Position numbers and translations under genes: made by a program. The notes beneath the pieces were generated by a model. The model saw only the letters and a list, made by a program, of their open reading frames with translations. It had not been told where the DNA came from and made no database searches. Positions 1 through 6,668 of a stretch of DNA of 9,008 nt are shown here, one piece after another. The stretch is taken from positions 1 through 9,008 of the forward strand of contig JAULUH010000411.1 of NCBI GenBank assembly GCA_032111745.1, in the 5' to 3' direction. Origin of the DNA: JAULUH01 sp032111745 (GTDB lineage: Bacteria > Chloroflexota > Anaerolineae > JAAEKA01). Every line of letters begins with the position of its first letter. Position 1 is the first letter of the stretch.

Positions 1-435
1 GCGGCAATGCAGATCGGGGGGGGCAAAATAGCCGGGCGAGGGAGTCCGTGGCAACAGAGAAGGCCCTCGTGTGCTGGCACCGGCATTCTTTCCTCTGGGG
101 GACAACAAGATCGGCGGAGCGCATGGACAGGGCTTCGCAAAAGCTGCGCCGCAGGGCTGTGACCGGGCAGGCCGGAACACGGACACGGACTCCGGAGCTT
201 ACCGCAGAGGTCATGAAGGACGCAGAGGGGAACAAGGGCCGGAGGAGCCGGAGCGGAACACGGATGCCGGAAGTGACCTTGGAGGGATTTTTGAGAGGCC
301 CTGAGCGTATGGATGCCGCACAGGTGTAGTCCCTGCCTGCGACGGATGAAGGTGTTGGCCGACCCGGAAGCGGCTGAAGCCGCCACTACGAACCCCGGAG
401 AGGGTGGTGAAGCCTGGAGCAGGTCTCAGGGCAGG
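1..435. other. Intergenic region with degenerate repeats, no gene seen
   Basis: No reading frame here shows a recognisable domain, a good ribosome binding site or a plausible protein composition; the longest plus-strand frame (48-329) is arginine-rich and spans repeat material. Visible content includes two GGAACACGGA motifs (near 175 and 255), an ACCGCAGAGG...GACGCAGAGG direct repeat (201-230) and a short hairpin motif at 366-395. The region lies downstream of the last transporter gene. I saw no convincing intrinsic terminator: the hairpin at 370-383 is not followed by a T run on the minus strand. Confidence 0.6.
366..395. repeat. Short palindromic motif GCGGC-TGAA-GCCGC with CACTACGAAC tail
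   Basis: A 5-bp inverted repeat, GCGGC/GCCGC with a TGAA loop, occupies 370-383 and is followed by CCACTACGAAC. It lies about 50 bp downstream of the last transporter gene. The motif reminds me of dispersed GCGGCT-AAGCCGC...ACTACGAAC elements in genomes of this kind, but that is recollection rather than a search result. It lacks a T tract on either side, so it is not a good intrinsic terminator. Confidence 0.35.
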
Positions 436-1545
436 TTAGCGGGTGAGGGCTTCCTGGGCGGCCTGGCGGCCCTGGTCGGTGAGGGCAAGGTGGCCGTTGT
501 AGCGCACGACGAGCCCGGCCCGCTCGGCCCCGCGGGCGACCTGGGCGGCGAAGTCCTCTTCCCAGCGCATGTGGGCGTGCATGTGGTCGAGGCGGCATTC
601 CACGTCGGCCGCCGGACCACCTTCGTGGTTGAGAAGGTGGATGGCCAGCATGGCCTGGGCGAACTCCTGGCGCTGGCGGCGGCGGCGCAGGGCCATGGCC
701 ACCAGGCCCCGCTCGGGCGCGAACAGGAAGGCCAGGGCAAAGGCTACGCCGGTCATGGTGGCCATGGAGCCGGCGATGGACGCGTCCAGGCTGCGCGCCA
801 GCCAGTAGCCGGCGATGGCGCTGGCCGCGCCGATGGCTGCGCTAAGTGCGATCATGCGCGACAGGCGGTCGGTGAGCAGGTAGGCGGCCGCGGGCGGGGC
901 GATCATGAGGGCTACCACCAGGATAGAGCCGACGACGTCGAAGGCACCCACCGCGGTGACCGACACCAGGGCCATCAGGGCATAGTGGATCAGCGCCGGG
1001 GAGAAGCCCAGGGCCGCGGCCAGGGCGGCGTCGAAGGTGGCCAGCTTGAGTTCCTTGTAGAAGAGCAGGATGAACAGGAGATTGAGCAGCAGGATCCCGC
1101 CCATCACCCACAGGGCCACCGGCCCCAGGTCGACGCCGAAGGGGGTGAAGCGATGGAAGGGGGCAAAGGCCAGCTCGCCCAGCAGCACGGCATCGATGTC
1201 CAGGTGGATGTCGCCGGCATAGCGCGAGATCAGGATGACGCCGAGGCTGAACATGGCCGGAAAGACCAGGCCGATGGCGGCGTCCTCCTTGACCAGGCGG
1301 GTGCGATGCAGCACCTCCACCAGGACCACCGTGGCCACGCCGGTGAGGGTGGCGGCCAGAACCAACAGGGGCGAGGCCAGGTCCCCGGTGACGAAGAAGG
1401 CCAGCACGATGCCCAGCAGGATGGCGTGGCTGATGGCGTCGCTCATCAAAGCCATGCGCCGCAGCACCAGGAAGACGCCCGGCAGCGCGCAGGCCATGGC
1501 CACCACGATGGCGATCAGCTGGATCTCAAGTTGCGGTTGGCTCAT
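436..1545 (-). CDS. troD: Metal ABC transporter permease (ABC-3 family) with C-terminal winged-helix-like extension
   Basis: A 369-residue integral membrane subunit of a divalent metal importer (MntC/TroC/TroD/ZnuB family). About eight hydrophobic segments lie between residues 8 and 277. Family features include SHAILLGIVLAF (39-50), KEDAAIGLVFP (86-96, typical of this family) and a conserved stretch around residues 199-219. After the last membrane segment comes a basic patch (RRRRQRQ, 287-293), which should face the cytoplasm. A further 75 residues follow that are not needed for a permease; residues 296-369 look like a winged helix (helices, then GLVVRYNGHLALTDQGRQAA). Family members without an extension are about 270-290 residues long. 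I chose the start at 1545 because GGAG lies about 7 nt upstream; the frame opens further (to 1617), but only into sequence coding for the upstream permease. It overlaps that gene by 20 bp, indicating translational coupling. The symbol follows tro operon position and is tentative. Confidence 0.9.
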   Translation of the reverse strand: MSQPQLEIQLIAIVVAMACALPGVFLVLRRMALMSDAISHAILLGIVLAFFVTGDLASPLLVLAATLTGVATVVLVEVLHRTRLVKEDAAIGLVFPAMFSLGVILISRYAGDIHLDIDAVLLGELAFAPFHRFTPFGVDLGPVALWVMGGILLLNLLFILLFYKELKLATFDAALAAALGFSPALIHYALMALVSVTAVGAFDVVGSILVVALMIAPPAAAYLLTDRLSRMIALSAAIGAASAIAGYWLARSLDASIAGSMATMTGVAFALAFLFAPERGLVAMALRRRRQRQEFAQAMLAIHLLNHEGGPAADVECRLDHMHAHMRWEEDFAAQVARGAERAGLVVRYNGHLALTDQGRQAAQEALTR

Positions 1546-2704
1546 ACAGGGTCTCCGAAAGGAGGGCCCGGGCATCCCAGGCCTGAAGGTGGCCCAGGCG
1601 GCGGGCCTCGACCACACCGGCGGGGGTGAGGGACCATACGCCGGGCGCGGTCTCCCGGGCCCAGCCGCGCCGGGCCAGCTCTTCCAGGCTGCGCTGCACG
1701 CCCCCGCGGCCGGCGTTCATGGCACGCAACACGGCGATATCGTGGCCGTGGGCCAGGTCATGGTGTTGGGTGGAGAGCACCGCCAGGTCGCTGAGCACGG
1801 CCTCCAGCCGCAGCTGGCGCCGGTTGCGCTGGCGGCGGGCCCAGCTCCACACCAGGCCGCGATTGGGAGCCAGCAGCAGGGAGAAGATGACCACAGCGCT
1901 GATGCACAGCACGATGGTGGGGCCGGTAGGCAGGTGCGCAGTGGTGCTGCTGATCAGGGCCCCGCTGACCCCGGCCAGGGCGCCGAACAGCCCGGATAGG
2001 GCCACCATCACGCCCAGGCGATCGGTCCACTGGCGGGCAGCCGCGGCCGGGGCCACGATCATGGCGCTCATCAGCACCACGCCGACGGTCTGCAGGCCGA
2101 GGACGATGGCGACCACCAGCAGGCTGGTCAGCACGATGTCCAGCAGCCGGGCCGGAAAGCCCAGGGTGACGGCGTAGTCCCGGTCGAAGGTCAACAGCTT
2201 GAACTCCTTCCAGAAGACTACCAGGATCAGCAAGGCCACGGCGCCGATGATGGCCATCAGGACGACGTCGCGCTGCACCAGGGCGGCGGCCTGGCCGAAC
2301 AGGAAGGTGTCGAGCCCGGCCTGGGTGGCATCGGGCCGGCGCTGGATGAAGGTCAGTAACATCAGGCCGAAGCCGAAGAAGACCGACAGCACCAGGCCCA
2401 GCGCGGCGTCGTCCTTGATGCGGCTCTTGTCGACAATGAACAACACGACCAGGGTGCCGATCCAGGCGGCAATGCCGGCGCCCAACATCAGCACCAGGGG
2501 TGCCTTGCTGGCAGTCAGCAGGAAGGCCAGGGCGATGCCCGGCAGCGCGGCGTGGGACATGGCATCGCCCAGCAGGCTCTGCCGGCGCAGCACGGCAAAC
2601 GCGCCCAGGGTCCCGCTGACAATGCCCAGGATGGCCGTGCCCAGGGCCACGGTGCGCAGGGTATAGTCGAAGAACAGGTCGTGCAGCAGCTGGAGCGGGT
2701 CCAT
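1526..2704 (-). CDS. troC: Metal ABC transporter permease (ABC-3 family) with C-terminal DtxR-like winged-helix extension
   Basis: A 392-residue inner-membrane permease, expected to pair with the second permease to form the metal channel. About eight hydrophobic segments span residues 14-280. Family landmarks are GDAMSHAALPGIALAF (46-61), the KDDAALGLVLS loop (97-107), FWKEFKLLTFD (164-174) and a conserved segment GVVLMSAMIVAPAAAA (208-223). From residue 288 there is a basic linker (RRQRNRRQ) and then a soluble domain of roughly 95 residues. It reads as a winged helix: helix 303-315, helix 321-330, recognition-like helix RSLEELARRGW (338-348), wing PGVWSLTPAG (354-363), then EARRLGHLQAW (366-376), which resembles the helix leading into the DtxR/MntR dimerisation domain. 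The metal-sensing part of DtxR is absent. The start at 2704 has CGGAG 8 nt upstream and lies 15 bp after the ATPase stop. The gene symbol is by analogy. Confidence 0.92.
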   Translation of the reverse strand: MDPLQLLHDLFFDYTLRTVALGTAILGIVSGTLGAFAVLRRQSLLGDAMSHAALPGIALAFLLTASKAPLVLMLGAGIAAWIGTLVVLFIVDKSRIKDDAALGLVLSVFFGFGLMLLTFIQRRPDATQAGLDTFLFGQAAALVQRDVVLMAIIGAVALLILVVFWKEFKLLTFDRDYAVTLGFPARLLDIVLTSLLVVAIVLGLQTVGVVLMSAMIVAPAAAARQWTDRLGVMVALSGLFGALAGVSGALISSTTAHLPTGPTIVLCISAVVIFSLLLAPNRGLVWSWARRQRNRRQLRLEAVLSDLAVLSTQHHDLAHGHDIAVLRAMNAGRGGVQRSLEELARRGWARETAPGVWSLTPAGVVEARRLGHLQAWDARALLSETLYEPTAT

Positions 2705-2719
2705 GGGATGGGCTCCGGG

Positions 2720-3481
<762 letters not shown>

Positions 3482-3515
3482 CTTTGTTGGTTTCACTATT
3501 GTTGATTTTGCTGGG

Positions 3516-3536
3516 ACCGGAACACGGACGGCGGAA
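3516..3536. repeat. Dispersed GGAACACGGA motif inside the operon
   Basis: CCGGAACACGGACGGCGGAA (3517-3536) matches 17 of 20 positions with 253-272, and its first 13 bases recur exactly at 172-184. It lies in the 61-bp gap between the binding-protein stop and the ATPase start, so it would be transcribed in the operon mRNA. No hairpin-forming potential is evident. Confidence 0.5.
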
Positions 3537-3542
3537 GGGCGG

Positions 3543-4541
3543 TCAGGGCGGCGGCGCGGCGCGGCCGAGGAGGCCGTCGACGATGGTGTCGATGTTGTGC
3601 CGAACCATGCCCGGGTAGGTGCCCTCGGGCGTGCCGGGGGTGCCCATGGCATCGGAATACAGCAGGCCGCCGACGGCGATCTCGAAGCCCCGGGCGCGCG
3701 CGGCGGCCTGCACGGCTTCGATGGTGCGCGGGGATACCGAGGTCTCCACGAACAGGGCCGGGATTTGGCGGTCGACGATGAAGTCCGTCAGCTGCTGGAC
3801 ATCGGCGGTACCGGCCTCGGTGGCTGTGCTGATCCCCTGCAGGCCGCGCACCTCGAAGCCGTAGGCCCGGCCAAAGTAGTTGAAGGCGTCGTGGGCGGTG
3901 ATGAGCACCCGCTGCTCCGGCGGCACCTCGGCGGCGCGGGCCTGCACGTAGGCGTGGAGCTCGGCCAGCTCGGCCAGGTAGCGCTCGGCGTTGGCCTGGT
4001 AGAGGGGGGCGCTGGCCGGGTCCAGCGCTATCAGCGTGTCCCGCACCTGCGCCAATGCCTCCATCCACAGGGGCACGTCGAACCACAGGTGGGGGTCGTA
4101 GTTGCCGGCGAACTCGGGCGGGGCCAGCAGCGCGGCGCGGTCGATATTGTCGGTGACGGCCACGGAGGTGATGCCGAGCTTGTTCATCTGCTCCAGCACC
4201 TCGGCCATCTTGCCCTCCAGGTGCAGGCCGCTGTAGAGGATCAGGTCGGCATCGTACATGCGGGTGACGTCGCCCTCGCTGGCCTTGTAGAGGTGGGGGT
4301 CGACGCCCGGCCCCATCAGGGAGCGTACCTGCACCCGCTCCCCGCCGACGGCCCGGGCCAGGTCGGCGACCATGCCGGTGGTGGTCACGATGTTGATTGG
4401 GCGGCCGGAGAGGTCGGCGTCGCGGGCGCGGGCCGCGGGCGCGCAGCCGGCGGCCAGCAGAGATAGAGCCAGGGCCAGCAACAGCCAGGGCAGATGGCGG
4501 GTACTCTTGTGGCAACAGGTGTTTCGTGCGTCCCAAATCAT
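3543..4541 (-). CDS. troA: TroA-type metal-binding lipoprotein of the ABC importer
   Basis: A 332-residue extracytoplasmic binding protein of the cluster A-I (TroA/ZnuA/PsaA) family. It captures a divalent metal and hands it to the permeases. The N-terminus is a lipoprotein signal: basic region with HKSTRH, hydrophobic core LPWLLLALALSLLA, lipobox LAAGC with Cys33 as the lipidated residue. The four expected metal ligands are visible: His83 in DPHLYKAS, His151 in DPHLWFDV, His217 in ITAHDAFNYF and Asp297 in LLYSDAMG. A third histidine rather than glutamate matches TroA rather than PsaA/MntC. The acidic/His-rich loop of many ZnuA proteins is absent. The TPGTPEGTYPGMVRHN segment near the C-terminus is typical of the family. 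First gene of the operon. The 5' leader is only about 23 nt and has no Shine-Dalgarno; no other in-frame ATG or GTG precedes the signal peptide core, so 4541 is the best start. Confidence 0.93.
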   Translation of the reverse strand: MIWDARNTCCHKSTRHLPWLLLALALSLLAAGCAPAARARDADLSGRPINIVTTTGMVADLARAVGGERVQVRSLMGPGVDPHLYKASEGDVTRMYDADLILYSGLHLEGKMAEVLEQMNKLGITSVAVTDNIDRAALLAPPEFAGNYDPHLWFDVPLWMEALAQVRDTLIALDPASAPLYQANAERYLAELAELHAYVQARAAEVPPEQRVLITAHDAFNYFGRAYGFEVRGLQGISTATEAGTADVQQLTDFIVDRQIPALFVETSVSPRTIEAVQAAARARGFEIAVGGLLYSDAMGTPGTPEGTYPGMVRHNIDTIVDGLLGRAAPPP

Positions 4542-4543
4542 AA

Positions 4544-4559
4544 TTTAGGCTTAACTAAA
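4544..4559. promoter_or_regulatory. Putative metalloregulator operator, TTTAG-N6-CTAAA
   Basis: TTTAGGCTTAACTAAA has 5-bp inverted arms around a 6-bp centre. On the minus strand it reads TTTAGTTAAGCCTAAA, which shares the TTAG...GTTA.GC...CTAA character of DtxR/MntR-family operators (11 of 19 positions by my alignment to the DtxR consensus). It lies just downstream of the -10 box, at about +5 to +20 of the predicted transcript, a position where a bound repressor would block initiation. The family assignment is inferred; the dyad itself is read directly. Confidence 0.55.
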
Positions 4560-4570
4560 AGATGGCATGA

Positions 4571-4599
4571 AGTATACACGAACTGTTTTCTGTTGTCAA
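4571..4599 (-). promoter_or_regulatory. Sigma-70 promoter of the metal transporter operon
   Basis: Read on the minus strand: -35 TTGACA (4594-4599), spacer of exactly 17 bp, -10 TATACT (4571-4576). The -35 is a perfect consensus and the -10 differs from TATAAT at one position. Predicted transcription start is near 4564, giving a leader of about 23 nt before the troA start at 4541. The sequence is AT-rich against a GC-rich background. Confidence 0.85.
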
Positions 4600-4621
4600 G
4601 CGGCAATTGGGGGTGGCACGG

Positions 4622-4740
4622 GGGCGTTTGGACCACGATGGCGCGAAGGGAGGGCGTTTGGACCACGATGGCGCGAAGGGAGGGCGTTTGGACCACGATG
4701 GCGCGAAGGGAGGGCGTTTGGACCACGATGGCGCGAAGGG
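4622..4740. repeat. Four perfect 30-bp tandem repeats
   Basis: Units begin at 4622, 4652, 4682 and 4712 and are identical over 29-30 bases; each starts GGGCGTTTGGACCACGATGG and ends GCGCGAAGGGA. The final base of the last unit is changed. The perfect identity points to recent expansion or homogenisation. The unit length is a multiple of three and contains no stop triplet in any frame on either strand, so long spurious reading frames run across it in all six frames. These should not be taken as genes or as an N-terminal extension of the hydrolase. Confidence 0.97.
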
Positions 4741-4772
4741 CCGCGAAGGCACGAAGCACGAAGATCACGAAG
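4732..4772. repeat. Degenerate CGAAG / CACGAAG low-complexity tail
   Basis: Directly after the tandem array come short imperfect units: GCGCGAAGG, CGCGAAGGCACGAAG, CACGAAG, then ATCACGAAGG. The unit resembles the CCACGATGGCGCGAAGG part of the 30-bp repeat, suggesting that the array grew out of such a patch. CACGAAGG-type intergenic patches are familiar from several phyla with large genomes. Confidence 0.6.
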
Positions 4773-4887
4773 GGGGGAGGTGGGAGAAGATATTACGGCG
4801 AATGGGGAGACAACGAGCGACATTTCCTTCGGGGTCGCGGCCTCACAACGGCGAAGCGGTGGGTTGAGAAAACCCTGCGGTGCACGT

Positions 4888-4917
4888 TTGGACAGGGCGC
4901 GCCGAAGGCGGTACAAT
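4888..4917 (+). promoter_or_regulatory. Likely promoter of the lipoprotein hydrolase gene
   Basis: TTGGAC (4888-4893), an 18-bp spacer and TACAAT (4912-4917). The -10 is a good match, the -35 moderate. The -35 lies within CGTTTGGAC, a string shared with the upstream 30-bp repeats. Predicted start is near 4924, giving a leader of about 70 nt. Confidence 0.5.
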
Positions 4918-4939
4918 GGCCGCATCGTTGGTCCATCTT

Positions 4940-4983
4940 GCGCACCTTTGTGCGCCAGTTCGCAGTGCGCACTTCAGCGTGCG
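4940..4983 (+). promoter_or_regulatory. Leader with four complementary segments (competing hairpins)
   Basis: GCGCAC (4940-4945), GTGCGC (4950-4955), GCGCAC (4967-4972) and GTGCG (4979-4983) are mutually complementary. Segments 1:2 (4-nt loop) and 3:4 (6-nt loop) can form together, or 2:3 can form instead. The fourth segment touches the GGAGG ribosome binding site (4983-4987). The pairings are read from sequence; a regulatory role is only a possibility. Confidence 0.35.
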
Positions 4984-4992
4984 GAGGAGTCG

Positions 4993-6540
4993 ATGATGTT
5001 TACACCCCCCAGGTCCCTGTTGCTGGCCGGCGCCCTGCTGGTGCTGGTGCTGGCGTTGGCCGGCTGCTTTCCGCCCCAGGAGGCGCCGGCTGAGAGTGTG
5101 CCGGCGACGGCGCCCATGGATACCAGCACCCCCATGCCTATAGAAACGCCGACCCCTGTGCCCGTGGAGGCACCTGCCACCAGCACGCCGGAGCCGGCGG
5201 CTGAGGAGCCGTACCTGGAGGGCCAGTGGGAGGGCAAGCTGGCCGTGCCGGGCACGGGGGTGGAGATCCTGGTCACCTTTGCCGGGCAGGGCGAGACGCT
5301 GGCGGGTGGCATCGACATCCCGGTGCAGGGCGCGTTCGGCATCCCGCTGAACGACATCGAGCTGGACTACCCGCGACTGACCTTCACCATGCTGGAGGGG
5401 CCGGCGCTGGGGGTGTTCGAAGGCGAGTTCCAGGCGGACGGGAGCATTGCGGGGACGTTCAGACAGGGCAGCACGGAGGGCATCTTCGAGCTGCGGCGGC
5501 CGGCGGAGGCGTCGACCGAGCCGCTGCCCTATACCGAAGAGGAGGTCACCTTCAACAACGGCGACATCACGCTGGCCGGCACTTTGACCCTGCCTGAGGG
5601 CGAGGGGCCATTCCCGGCGGTGCTGCTGCTGACGGGCAGCGGGCAGCAGAACCGGGACGAGGAGCTACCTATCGTGGCCGGCTACCGGCCGTTCCGGGAG
5701 ATCGCCGACACCTTGAGCCGGCAGGGCTATGCGGTGTTGCGCTACGACGACCGGGGGGTGGGCGGCTCGGGCGGCGATCCGACGACCGCGACCACCGAGG
5801 ACTTCGCCGAGGATGCCAGGGCCGGGCTGGCCTACCTGACGAGCCGGCCGGAGGTCGATGCTGCGGCCACGGGCCTGCTGGGGCACAGCGAGGGCTCGAT
5901 CATCGCGGCCATGCTGGCCGCGGACAACCCGGACGTGGCCTTCGTGGTGTCGCTGGCCGGGCCGGCAGTTTCCGGCGCGGATGTGCTGGTGAAGCAGGTG
6001 GAGCGGCTGGCCGCGGCTTCGGGCAAGAGTGCGGAGGAGGCGCAGGCCGCGGCGCAGGACCAGAAGTCGGTGCTGGACCTGGTCATGGCCGAGGACTGGG
6101 AGGGTCTGGAGGCCAGGCTGGCCGAGCTGATGCAGAAGCAGATCGACGAGCTGCCTGAGGACCAGCGAGCACAGATGGGCGACCCGGCGGCGCTGATCGC
6201 GCAGCGGGCGGCGATGCAGGTGAAGGCGATGCAGAGCCCGTGGTATCGCTTCTTCCTGGCCCACGATCCGGCGGAGAACTGGGCCAAGGTGACGGCACCG
6301 GTGCTGGCGATATATGGGACGCTGGATGCGCAGGTGGATGTGGCACAGAACCGGGCCCCACTGGAGGCGGCGCTGGCCGCGGCCGGCAACGAGGGCGTCA
6401 CGGTGGTGGAGCTACCGACGGCCAACCACCTGTTCCAGGAGGCCAAGACAGGCGCGTTCGAGGAGTACGCCATGCTGGAGGGCCGGCTGCAGCCGGCACT
6501 GCTGGAAGCGATCGGCGACTGGCTGGCGGGGTTGAAGTAG
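4993..6540 (+). CDS. Secreted lipid-anchored alpha/beta hydrolase
   Basis: A 515-residue lipoprotein predicted to act outside the membrane as a serine hydrolase (esterase or peptidase-like; substrate unknown). The signal peptide has Arg7, hydrophobic core 9-23 and lipobox LAGC (Cys25). A Thr/Pro/Ala-rich linker (about 28-72) follows, then a beta-rich domain (about 75-170: GQWEGKL..., ending GTFRQGSTEGIFEL). The alpha/beta hydrolase domain runs from about 184 to the end, with oxyanion-region LLLTGSGQQNRDEE (211-224), YDDRGVGGS (251-259), nucleophile elbow GHSEG (Ser299), an alpha-helical cap (about 335-425), probable acid Asp445 in YGTLDAQ and catalytic His479 in TANHLF. The whole triad is intact. 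Start choice: GGAGG (4983-4987) lies 5 nt before ATG 4993 or 8 nt before the adjacent ATG 4996. The frame opens far upstream through the tandem repeats, but that part has no coding character. It ends at a strong terminator, so it is probably monocistronic. Confidence 0.92.
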   Translation: MMFTPPRSLLLAGALLVLVLALAGCFPPQEAPAESVPATAPMDTSTPMPIETPTPVPVEAPATSTPEPAAEEPYLEGQWEGKLAVPGTGVEILVTFAGQGETLAGGIDIPVQGAFGIPLNDIELDYPRLTFTMLEGPALGVFEGEFQADGSIAGTFRQGSTEGIFELRRPAEASTEPLPYTEEEVTFNNGDITLAGTLTLPEGEGPFPAVLLLTGSGQQNRDEELPIVAGYRPFREIADTLSRQGYAVLRYDDRGVGGSGGDPTTATTEDFAEDARAGLAYLTSRPEVDAAATGLLGHSEGSIIAAMLAADNPDVAFVVSLAGPAVSGADVLVKQVERLAAASGKSAEEAQAAAQDQKSVLDLVMAEDWEGLEARLAELMQKQIDELPEDQRAQMGDPAALIAQRAAMQVKAMQSPWYRFFLAHDPAENWAKVTAPVLAIYGTLDAQVDVAQNRAPLEAALAAAGNEGVTVVELPTANHLFQEAKTGAFEEYAMLEGRLQPALLEAIGDWLAGLK

Positions 6541-6565
6541 CCGCGCGTCGTGTGAGTTTGGGGAT

Positions 6566-6599
6566 GCTCCCCGCCGGGCCGGTGGGGAGCTCTTTTTTT
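6566..6599 (+). terminator. Intrinsic terminator after the hydrolase gene
   Basis: GCTCCCC (6566-6572) pairs with GGGGAGC (6584-6590); the stem continues inwards through a G-U pair and three more G-C pairs to a 3-nt loop. It is followed at once by TCTTTTTTT (6591-6599). It lies 25 bp after the hydrolase stop and separates that gene from the methyltransferase. Confidence 0.95.
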
Positions 6600-6668
6600 G
6601 CGGGCGTATGACCAAGATCATAGCGTGGGGCCGCAAACGGGTGTATGCTGGGGGTAGGAAGGATCACC

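Noticed and set aside
48..329. Plus-strand frame of 93 codons near the window start
   Set aside because: Arginine-rich composition, no ribosome binding site, and it runs across repeat motifs; no domain is visible.
370..383. Intrinsic terminator of the metal operon
   Set aside because: Only a 5-bp stem, and no T run follows on the minus strand.
313..1629. Long plus-strand frame of 438 codons opposite the last permease
   Set aside because: Gly/His/Gln-rich shadow of the permease gene on the other strand, a common effect of high GC; the minus strand has the clear family motifs.
3482..3652. Upstream extension of the ATPase to 3652
   Set aside because: It overlaps the binding-protein gene in another frame and has low-complexity Pro/Arg/Ser composition unlike an ABC ATPase.
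4622..4740. CRISPR array
   Set aside because: The 30-bp units are directly adjacent with no spacers, and no cas genes are present; it is a simple tandem repeat.
4861..4875. GGGTT-GAGAA-AACCC hairpin upstream of the hydrolase promoter
   Set aside because: Short stem, no T tract and no relation to a gene end; probably chance.
4567..4992. N-terminal extension of the hydrolase through the tandem repeats
   Set aside because: The repeat contains no stops, so the frame stays open by chance; a good ribosome binding site followed by a lipoprotein signal begins at 4993.
6607..6622. TATGA-N6-TCATA dyad upstream of the methyltransferase as an operator
   Set aside because: Arms are only 5 bp, no promoter elements can be placed next to it with confidence, and chance occurrence is likely.
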